Positions 35,501 to 47,300 of a stretch of DNA of 64,000 nt are shown piece after piece; the stretch's first letter is position 1, and the number at the start of each line of letters is the position of its first letter. Source of the DNA: Metallyticus violacea. Its lineage: Eukaryota > Arthropoda > Insecta > Mantodea > Metallyticidae. Location of the stretch: assembly GCA_030762175.1 (NCBI GenBank), contig CM060831.1, positions 69,541,001-69,605,000 on the forward strand. Direction: 5' to 3'. The translations under genes and the position numbers were made by a program. The notes beneath the pieces were generated by a model that saw only the letters and a program-made list of their open reading frames with translations, had not been told where the DNA came from and did no database searches.

Positions 35501-38500
35501 TGAAAGAACAAGTTGAGAGTTCGCACAACATGCCTGATACATACAAGACAGTAGTGGCAAGGGTCCAGCTAGCTCAACAGTTTTGTGAGCGAGCTCGTGA
35601 GCAAACTCGTGCATGTGAAAGTCTTGTTCATGATCAACATCTTCAGCAACAAGGTAAACTAAGGATCTATTATACAACTTAAATGCAACTGTATAATTTT
35701 CACATTGGAGAACATAATAAGACATTTCTTTTTAGCTGGTAAGTTGATTACTTACTCTTATTTCTCTGCTTACCAACATTTATTAGCAGAACAAGTTTTT
35801 TTGACTCTTGTCCATAACTTTAGCTGCTGACTGACTGACAGGCAATTCAAATTGCATCTTAGATGCTTATAGCAGGAGGTTACAAAAATTGGTAATTAAT
35901 AATGTTATGTTTTGGAATTTTGAAATTCATAAGGCATCTTCATTTTTCTTGATATAGATCTTCTGATAAGCTAAGTTGTAATAAGACATATGCTGATTTG
36001 ATCAATGTATATTTCTTTACTGGTTCATTATCCATTTCCCAAAAAAGATAAAACCACCTCAGATTTATTTGTTTACTTATATCATATATTCCTGAAAAGT
36101 GATATATTTAGTTAAATATGGTGGACGTTTGTAACAGTGATGTTTAATATAAGTTTAGAATAACTGAGTTGACTTTGTAACACTTACATCACTAATAGTT
36201 TTTCTCTTTTAAAACTATTAGTGATGTAAGTGTTACAAAGTCGACTCAGTTATTCTAAAAGTGATATATTTGTTTCTTTTTATTTTTTCAGTTTACCTTT
36301 TATTACAATCTGAACAGTTAATTTGGTAAATGCTTGATTAATTACAATGCATATTGTAATAAAATATATATTGGAAAAACAAAAAGCAATCTATATGTCA
36401 AATTTAAAGAAACTTCAGGAATATCAGATATAAAAGATTAGATAAATTAGCCCTGGCCAACCGTTTGTGAGAAATGATTAATGAAAATGAAAAGAAATAA
36501 AAATTGTTAAAATCAGCATAGACTATTGGGACTTAACCTATTTATAAAATATCTTCATCAGGAAATATGTATTTAGCCATATGAATTTCAAAATCCCAAA
36601 CGATGATGGATTATTTTTAATATCAGTTAACCTAAGTATTTTCCACCCATGTTTAAAACTTGGTTCAAATATGTAGACAACATTTTTTAAATAGTTCCAA
36701 AGAAATCACAACATTAGGTTTTCCTTAGTGGTTTAAAAAGACTATTGTTTATCTTTCTTAGACCTGAAAATCTTCTAAAGAGAGAACAAAATATCTTTTG
36801 GAATACATAAGAAACCTACACATAAGGATAATTATATAAAGAACAATAGTTGTAACCCCAGACCCCATCAACAGCTTAGCCCATAGATTGGTCAATATTC
36901 TTTTCAGAAAAAAGAATTTACAGCTGAATACTAACACATCAGCAGTACCACAAAGAGCAATGGTTTTGATTGTAAGGAATACAGAAGACTAAAAATAATT
37001 AAGGAAACCAGCACCTTTCTAGCTAGAAAAGAAGAAAAAGCATTAATGAGATTTACTTACCATCTATGGGCACATAAATTCAGTAAAATTTAAAAAAATA
37101 TAATGTAATGTTAGCCTCACAGAATAAATGAACCAAAAATACAGCTATAGGCACCATTCCAGCACACAAAAAGCCAACTGTCAAAACTGCAAACAAATTT
37201 ACATAGGCAGAACCAAAAGGAATGTGGGAACTATGAAAAAATAACATTTTAGGAACATATGAGGGTAGTTTTAAAGTTTTCTGGTTCGTCACTAAGGATT
37301 ATCGTCTTCACAAAATCCATATCTGGTATCATATCTAATCTGTTAAGTAAATAATTGCAGCTGTGACTTCTGCTCCACTGTATTCCGTTGTTCATATATA
37401 TTGCATAAAGAAGGTTATGTGTAGAAGATTGACATGTTCAAAATGGAGTATCACCTGTTATTAAGTTCTTGACAAAAGAAGGACTTGGTTCAAATGAAAT
37501 TAAACAGTGATTGGATGATATATATGGATAAACATCCCGCTCATATTCCACCATAAAAGAATGGGCCAAACTTTTCCGAATGGGTCGACAAAGCATGGAA
37601 GATGAACATGCACGTCAACTCTTGGAGGTGCTCACTCCAGAAAACATCACTCTTGATGAAGGAGAAATTATGAAAGACCAGTGGCGTAAAGTTACAGATA
37701 TAGCAGCAAGGTAGGCCTTTCTAAAACAGCAGTCCTTCAAATTATTCATGAACATTTAAACAGGAATAAGGTTAGTGCAAGATGAGTGCCTAGACTTCTT
37801 TCCTCAGTCCAAAAGCGGCAACAAGTCATCTGTTGTTAGACATTTTTGGAGCTCTGCCGTGGCAACGAAAGAGAAGTTCTGCAAACCATTATTAAAGGAG
37901 ATGAAACCATGGTCCTCTACTATGATCCCTTGTCCAAAAGAGAATTGATGTTGTGCCATAAACCTGCCCTCTGAAGGCAAGGGTCACTCAGTCAACCAAG
38001 ATCATGGCCACAATCTTTTGGGACTGTGAAGGAATACTCTTCATTGATTTCAAGGACAGGAACACAACAGTAAAGGGGGGTACTATGCTGGCCTATGCAC
38101 AGACTATGTGCTTCCATCAAATTGAAAAGGTAAAGAGATGTGCGTCTTCTTCCCCACAATGCATCTGTGCACACAGCTCTTGTAGCAAAGGAAGCTGGAA
38201 GAAATGTGGCTTCAAGGTGATCGACCATCCACCTTATGGCCCAGATCTAGCTCCCAATGATTATTTCCTCTTCTCAAAACTGAAAAAGGACCTTCTAGAA
38301 AGGAAATTTAAGTGTGATGAAGAAGTGATGGATGCTGTCTATGCCCATTTTCGAGACAAGACTTCTGACTATTTTTGGGAGGGTGGATTGAAATGTTAAT
38401 TCAAAGATGTAAGCAGTATATTGGAATAAAGGGTAACTATATTGAAAACTGAAATATAGTTTTTGTCTTTATCATACCAAGAAAACTCTTAGGCTGGAAA

Positions 38501-41318
38501 CTTATGGACCTACCTTTGTAAAATATAAACAAATAAGTAAATGAGCAGTTGCAGCATGTTTTCAAATAGAAAATCACATTGTCTCAAAAGAAGCTTAATT
38601 ATTGAAGTCTGTAGCAAATCCGTTAAGAGTTAGCAATTTGGGAAAATATTTTTATTGTAGGAAACAAAAATTGAGTTATGAACTTTGAAATTTCACGAAT
38701 GGACAACCTGTGTCAACTCACATTGGAACCACCAGATGTCCCCAGACTATTTACAAACTACACCAGTCAGTTTACAGCTGATGATGAGAGCAAGGGCTCC
38801 CAAAACATATTCTTATCAACCAAATTATATGAATTATAGTGCTGCTATTTACAGATTTTTTTTTGCTGTAAAATGTAATATGATGGATTTATTACAAAAT
38901 TTTGTAATTTCCTGCTGGAAATCAACTGTAAGCATCCAAGATCCAATGCACATTGTCTGTCAGTTGACTAGTAGCCAAGGATATTTACTAGGGTTCACAA
39001 ATTGTGATCTCGGAATGAACATTGGTTAAGTGGAGAAATAAGAGCATGAATTGACTCACCTGTTAAAACATTTAATTTTAAGGTAAGTTTATTTTATTTT
39101 TATTAACATGAAGATATTTATATGAAAGTATTTTATACTCCTAAAGGGAATGGCATGCAGAATGAGGCACTATTCTTTATTTTAAAGCATTAGAATTTAA
39201 TAATTTTTTTCTTTTTAAAGTATACTATTTTAAGGAAGCAGTGTTTTTTTATGTTAGGCTAGAACATTCATAAAATTATTTTGGCATGGGATCTATGTGG
39301 ACTGAAAGTGACAGTATGAAAATAATTTTTTGGAAATTGATAAAAACTAGAATTGAGGATATTAATAAATAACAAATATGGATTAGTCTTCAAGATAAAA
39401 TTTAACTAAAATTATATATAACTTTTAAAGAATGACTGGGGAAAAGAAAAGTGTATTAAAATTTATGATATAGTAGGTTGGAAATTTCATTTTGCACCAA
39501 GATAATACTCTGTGATTCAAGACTTCATTTGTCACAGAATTTGAGTTACTGACACAACTTTGCTAATTGCTAGATCACACTCCCAATAAGTTCTAGTTGT
39601 TTGACAGTCAAAACTTGCTCTTCATGAAAAACAGATTTCCTCAGGTTCTGCAGTTTACTTAGTATCTGTCTAAAGACTTACACAAGTTTATGAAAAGTAG
39701 ATTGATCTGGCAACTATGCTTAGAAAAGATAATAATACAAAAAATAATACAAAAGGCTTTTTATTTTCAAATAAATTATTTAAGAGCTTTTTATGCAGAC
39801 TCAGAAACTTCACCTCAATTGTATGTAGCGGTATATAGTTTATTATTCATCAAAGTACAGGCTGAGATTCCTTATTTAAAATGCTTGTAACTAGAAGTGT
39901 TTTGGATTTTTTCTAACATTTGGAAACATTCAACTTGGAATATTTCAGTTGCTTCACTGTCAATAGCTTCTAAACACATTAAATATTGGAATATTTGCAT
40001 ATACATAATGAAATATCCTGAGGGTGAAACCAAGTCTTATGAAATTCATCTGAGTTCCATTGCACCTTATAAATACAGCTTGAAGGCAGATTTTACAATA
40101 AATTTGTTAATTTTGTGCATTAAAGGAAGTTTTATTATGTGAGATCAAATAGATTTCAGATTTTGGAGCATCGTGGAATTTTGGATTAGGGATGTTCAAT
40201 GTGTATGACCTGCCTTTGATGTCTCTGCAGTAAAAATGGGCATTAAACACTATTAAAAAAAAGTATATGACAGTTATCTTAAGGAATTCCAAGAACAAAA
40301 ACTTATATTTCTGTGGTACTTAATAATAACATCAATAACAATAATAATAATAAATAATGTGTAGTTAATAGACTTGATAAAGTTTCTGACATTGTCATTT
40401 TATACTAGCATAATATTTAAAATTCATTTCCTTTATAAATACATTTATCAATGATATAGTACTTCTGAATAAGGTTAAAACTACTACCTTTACAATTTGT
40501 TTATTTACAAAGGTAATTTGTTATGCAATATTAATACTTTAATTTGAGGATTGTCTGTTGATTTCAAATTTAGCTGTATTCTATGATAGCTATAGCTGTC
40601 CTTTCTTCTTTATTATAAGAATATTAACAACCATTTGTTAGGTTAGATACTTCTTTTGAAGTTTCAATTTGTATGGTTACAGTGCACAAAACTTTCCAAT
40701 GCAAACCTAAAACTTCCAATAAAATCTTCATTAACCTCATTACTACTTAAGAGCTATAAATTGAAAGCATCAGACCTATTTTGAAAAGATGCCACGATAC
40801 TTTATTAATGCAGTCTTCTTTAAATGATTTTTGACATTTGTACCCCTCCTTTCTTTTAGAACCCCCTAACCTTAACAGTGTATTTGATTGCAACCTATCC
40901 CCTTCCAATTTACCTCATCCCATCCCAAGATCTTATCTTTGCCAATGCCCTAAATGTGAAATCTGTCCACTTATTATTCCATTTTATTAATTCTACAGCC
41001 TTAATTTATCCAGAGAATTTAACATTTCTTCATTTGCTACCTGTTCTTCTAAGAATGTTGTATATATTTACCTTATAAGCTGTGCAAAGCATTTTATATT
41101 GATTTAACTTCTTTTATTGTTTTACTCCGTAAGTTAAAATGAGCTCTCCCTTGCCGGTTGCCCAACAGCCTTGTCTCACTGTAACAATTTTGATGATGCA
41201 TTTAATTTAACACTTAATGTGTTACCCACTCATAGCTCTGAAAGTTTATTCGGAGAAATGGCAGCTATATTTTTGCATAAACACACATACCACCAGGTTT
41301 AAATCTTATGTATTTTAT

Positions 41319-41361
<43 letters not shown>

Positions 41362-44300
41362 TACTCACTTTTTGCTTGTTTAATCTGTTTCCATGCATTA
41401 TGTTACCTTCAATGTTCAATATTTATTTTTATTATGTTCACTTGTCTTCTTGCCTTAGAAGAGCACAAGCTGTTCCAAATATTGTGATATTAAATCTGTG
41501 ATTTTCTAAGTGTTTAATATTTTTCTGCTTATCTAGATATTATTTTAGTTACATTGTTCATCATGTTATTTTATTTTTCATTTATATTATATATACACAG
41601 ATGACACACCATGAGGGGCAAGTCATAAGTCATGACAAATAATTTTTTTTTCTTGTGAACAAGGGATAACACAAAAAATCTAAAATATAGATTGAAAGTG
41701 TAAGTGAGCAGAGCTCCTAAGTTCAATTGGTGAGCAACAGTGGTCAGGAATGGAGGTCACAAAGAGTGAACAATGTCCATGTATGAAAATAGCATTTTTC
41801 TACTGCACTGGATGACACACAAGCACACCAGAATGAATTTGTTGATGGAGTTTGGCAAAACTTCTGTTTGTATGGTGAGCCAGGGTGATGCCATTCACTG
41901 AACTGTTGCTTGAATTCTGGTTCATGTACCCTTACCCAGGTTTTCATCAATTGCAATGATGTGATTCAACATGGCATCTCCTTCTTCCTGAAAACTTGCC
42001 AGATTGATGTGACACATGTACCTCACTTTGCACACATTGTCTGCATGCTCAGGTCCTCCCATAAAATGTAGTGTACTGTTTATGCCATAATATCTGTTTG
42101 CTCTTCTAATTCCACAAGTGTCCAATATCTGTAAAGAACTATTCCACCATCATCCCCATACATCTTCTGTGGACACAGGATGCCCATTATCCAGTATATC
42201 AACAGTCGACATTCTGCCCCATTTGAAGGCCTCTGTCCACCTCACCACTTTTCAATAGGGCAGGGCATGTGCACCCAATGCTTCCTGTAGCTCTGTGTTG
42301 CATCTTTTTGCATTCCTGCTGCAGAGAAATGTTATTTTCACCTATGCATGCTGTTCACTCTTGTGACCTCCATTTCTGACCACTGTCGCTCACCAATTGA
42401 ACTATGCAGCATGCTGAGACATGCAGATCTGCTCACATTTATATGATTACTCTTCTGATTACTTCATTCGAAAGCACATTCCATATATTTTCAATTGTAT
42501 ATTTTAGATTTTGTATGTTGTTGTCCCTTGTTCACAAGAAAAAAAAATAGTTGTTGTGACTAATGACATCCCTTATACAATTCAATAATAGTAAATAGTC
42601 TGTTAATTATAAAAATATTTATACAGAAGTCTCATAGTTTTAACCTATATATACACCTTAATCACCTCTGTAATGGTAACAATATTCTATTCATGTTAGT
42701 TGTACTACAACTTTCCCATAATGCAATACCATAAGATAAAAGCAGATATATATACTTCCTCAGTTTTTAGAGCTTCATAGTTTAAATACAATGCTGATGC
42801 TTTAAAGTATATACATATACATTTACACAGACACTAATTGTTTTACATATAAAGTCTACATATTGATTGTGGCTTCACAGGATACTAGCTGAGTGAATTA
42901 TTGTTGAATTCCAAGCTTTTGGCCATCCTAACTCTGTGGCCTTCCTCAGGATACCAGGATATCGGTACCCTGTGAAGGACCCATAGCTTGGAATTTGACA
43001 AATTCACTTGGCTGCTATCCCATGAAGCCACAATCAACAATCCGTGCTGAGAAAACTTTAAATCATTATAGGCTACATAAATTTATAACTACATTTTCAA
43101 TTTTGTATTATTTAACATAATTGCAACTTCATGCTCACCATTTACATAATGGTCAAATGCCATTAGCTTGCTTTTGTTAGGATTAACCTTTAAATTCATA
43201 ACATATAAATAATCACATATTGCTAACAGTTTCTAACTGGATCAAGGATTTGTTGCAGTATATCATCAGTATAAGATATTAGTTTGCTTTTTGTAAATTT
43301 TTGTAATTATGTATATGTCAGAAAGAGCAAAGGTCCAAAAACTGAATTCTGAGGCACTCCTTAACTATAATGATTGATTACAGGTTGGGCAGCTGTTTTG
43401 GCAAACTTGGAAGATATCACTGCAGCATTTCGATCTCGTGCTGAACATTTTGAGCAGAGCTTTAAGCAGCACCTGGAATCTCGGACTGAATACATCAAAC
43501 TGTTAGAAAAGTAAATACTGTTCTTAACTTAAAAACCTTTCAGGCAGAAATTGTAATTAGTAGCTTAATCATAGCACACAGCATATTTACTAGCAAATAG
43601 GATCCCTTTTTCAAGTTAATTTTCTTATCAGAATACAAGGCAGGAGTAAATACACTGAAATGTTTTAAAACATTTCAGGATAAAAGTAGGACTAATAATA
43701 CACTTACAGTTAATACTTAATAAAACTTCAGAATAATTTTGATGATTCAAGCACTGAACATTTGAAGATTGCTAGAAGATGAGATCTTCCAAGATATAAC
43801 ATTGTTTGGGCATAAAAACTAAGTCACTGCTCTCAGGACTTTATTTTTTTAATGCACATAGGCACTTGCAATTTCATTTCTGTTATCAAAGACATACTGA
43901 TTCTCAATTTAAATAGGTTTTTAGTATCCACTGATGCTTCACACTTGCATCTCAGGAGCTTCCAAGTTATTGGTCATACTTACTACAGATGCATGGTAAA
44001 TGATGTATGTAGGAGTATGATTAGTTATTATTCAACTGCAAAAAAAAAAGTAACAATTCTGTGCAGGACTTAGTGAAGATGCAAGGCTAGAGGCTTTCCC
44101 CACCATACCATACTTCCAGTGCTGCTCTGGCTGTTTACCTGCCAATAGGAGTTGCATGCTGACTTGACAATGGGATCCTATCAATAATTTTTTCTCATAT
44201 TTCATTCTTAATATCAGAATTCCAAATATTATCACACAAAATAACAAATGGTATAACTCTGTTCATGTGTGTGGAAAAACATTGATAAAAAGGAGGTAAA

Positions 44301-47300
44301 GTACGTTGTTAGGTGGTTAGGGGAGAACTTCCCTGTTGCCTAATTTTATGCTTTTTTCTACCATTTAAATAAGGCACTATCTCCAAATACTTAATACATT
44401 TTAACAACACATAGAAGAATGAGGATAAATATTACAAGTTTAGAATAACTGAGTCAACTTTGTAACACTTTATTCACTAATAGTTTTTAAAAGAGGAAAA
44501 CTAAGTTTCTGGAGCTAATTGCTCCCATCTTCAGTTCCAGTTCGACTGCCGGCCTTGTTCTTCGTGGTGGTTTGGTTTGTCTCTGGTGGCGGTTGGATGA
44601 ACTTCTGTATTGACGTCACTTGGTGGGATTTCAAAGTTGAAAACACTACATTTGTTCTTCCAGATATAAATGTTTTCCCAGACGGCGAGTTCTGTTTTCC
44701 CTGTAATGTTTTTAAGTAGTTTGGGATTCCTGTTTATATTATGTTTTTCATTCCAAATCCCAAGCTACTGCTGATTTTTCTTCCTGTCTTTGTTTTATGT
44801 TCCTGATGTATTCTTTTGCTCGTGTTTTAATGTTTCTTTTAGTCTTTCCTATGTAAATTTTTTCACAATCGATACATTCCATCTGATATATTCCTGATTG
44901 GTTCTCTTGAGGAATGTCCTATTTAGTTTAGAATTTAGTATATTTTTTATGGAGTAATTGTTTTTTTTGAGTTAAAATAATGTTTTGTTTTTTGAAAATC
45001 GTTTAGAATTTGTAGAAGGTTGATGGATGGTATGTGAATTTTTGGTACATTCTATTTTCTTCCTTGTTAGGAACAAGAGTACTGATGTCTTTGATTCTTA
45101 TTTTGTTCCTAGCTCTGTTTATGTTCTTATATACCACTTCTTGTTTGAAACCATTTTCTATAGCTATATTTATTATATTGCTCAGTTCTAAATCATATTC
45201 TTCTCTGTTCATGGGGACATTTACCAACCTGTGAGCAAGACTATTTAGTACTGCATGTTTATGAGGAACTGGGTTATAACTGTTATATTTAATGTAGCTA
45301 TTAGTGTGAATAGGTTTTCTCAACTTTGAAATCCCACTAAGTGACATCTTAATACAGAAGTTCATCCAACCGCCACCAGAGACAAACCAAACCACCATGA
45401 AGAACAAGGCCGGCAGTCGAACTGGAACTGAACATGGGAGTGATTAGCTTCAGAAACTTAGTTTTCCTCTTTTAAAAACTATTAGTGATGTAAGTGTTAC
45501 AAAGTCGACTCAGTTATTCTAAACTTATATTAAACATCACTGTTAGAAACATCCACCATATTTAACTAATAAATATTACAGTTAGAGCATGATGTCAAAC
45601 TGTGAAAGGAAGAAGTAGCCAGGATGGAAAGGAATTTTTAATTGCTCGTTAATTATTGCTTGAAATGTTGTTGCTTGTTCTGCAGATGACATTTCTAAAT
45701 TTGGTCCAAAGTAAGTGAAAATGTTAAATACATTGATATCAAGGGAGCCATATAAATTTTCTTTTTACCATCTTCTGAGGCACATATACTTTCATCTGTT
45801 AAATATCTAGGTTTCATTTTTATTCTGATGCTTATTAATTTTTCATTAATAGCTGTTTCTATGTATAGTAAGATAGTTTCTTGCTCTCTTCTCTAGTGAA
45901 CTCCATTATAAAACTCCTTAGATGCTTGTAGTTTTGTTCTTTTTTTCAAATAGAAGTCTATATCAATATATCTGTCAATAATTGTGACTCCAATTCTAAT
46001 GCTTTATGGATTATTCCTCTTACGTTTCATGTTTCATTCCTCTTACAGTTTTATGAACTGTATGAAGTACTTATTATCTTGCATCTTTAATTTACTGAAT
46101 GGTATGAAATTGTGTTGACTAAACATTGCAATAGCTAAAACAGAATTTATCTTAAAACAGTTTAGAGAACACCCTAGCAGTTTAAGTATAGCCCATTTAT
46201 CAAACAAACTCAACTTACTTTCTGAAAAGTTGAGAGATTGCCAATATTTGACGATTTCTTATATTTCTTGGTGGAGCATATTATGAATTAATGAAGCTTC
46301 ACACTAGATATTCAACTATCTTTTAGTAATTTTAAACTCTATGATAATAGTTTTCGAGAAGATATGGACATGTTGGCAAGGATTCCAGTAATACCAGCAT
46401 TATTGGAGGGTTCTGATGACACACCTGTAATGATGACTACAGTGGGATCAAGGTCTGTAAACACAGCTAATGCAGAGGAAGGAAGAGACATGGTAATATC
46501 AACCAGGGAAGGAGATGGTGAAATGCAGTCATCACAGCAACATCAGCAAGGAGAGAAAGAAGTGACATTACTGCAGTGGATATCAGCAAACAACCAGAAT
46601 AGTTTATACCAAGTGGCACAATTATGTCTGCGAAGCCTGGAACAGGTAATAATAGACATATACTTGAAAACTGCACCTTACTATATATTTTTTATTTTAA
46701 AATATTTTAATATACATAAAGGAATTTAAGTAATTTGTAACATTTTAATTCAGTTATAATTAATCAAGAACTTTAGCAAATTTTGCACAGTTTGTTCAAT
46801 CTTTTTACACTATCAGTTTTGCTAATAGGATAGAATGAGACATCTTTGATGGTTTAGAATTGCATATATAAAGTAGTTCAATCCACCCTCTTCCTGTATT
46901 GTTACTGGAGTGAGATTACAAAGCTGTACACTAGTATCATAACCAACAACTTACAAAGAAAACATTAGCACCATGATTAGCATATATTATACATTCTGTT
47001 CAATACAAAACTGCACTTCAGCAGACAGTCACAAATGCCTGATGTTTAATATTGATATTGTTCTGCTCAAGTGTCATACTTATCCTACTCTGTTTTGCAT
47101 TTTAATAGTCCAAATATGCCTCACAGTACTTTTCATCACTTATTTAGACTGAAAAAAGAAATTCAGGACTTGCTGTTTGCAGCTCCGTGACATATTCAAG
47201 AGCCAGAATTTACCTGCAGTTTCCAAAGTTTGTGTTGCATTAAAACAGATATGATATGTTGGTGTGGAGAAGTAATTTAAATAATAAGCAAGCAGTGTAA

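Larger units (their letters stand above)
44437..45568 (-). mobile_element. Penelope-like element, 1132 bp, with target duplication and inverted arms
   Basis: Flanked by ATAAATATTACA (44425-44436 and 45569-45580). Terminal arms of about 200 bp (44437-44645 and 45325-45545) are inverted copies, starting at GTTTAGAATAACTGAGTCAA. The - strand body encodes the end of the PLE reverse transcriptase and linker (KPIHTNSYIKYNSYNPVPHK, HAVLNSLAHRLVNVPMNREE, 45100-45320) and the GIY-YIG nuclease start GIYQMECIDCEKIYIGKTKR (about 44830-44900). The RT catalytic core is absent, so the copy is 5'-truncated or a deletion derivative. Each arm holds a hammerhead motif. Confidence 0.88.
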
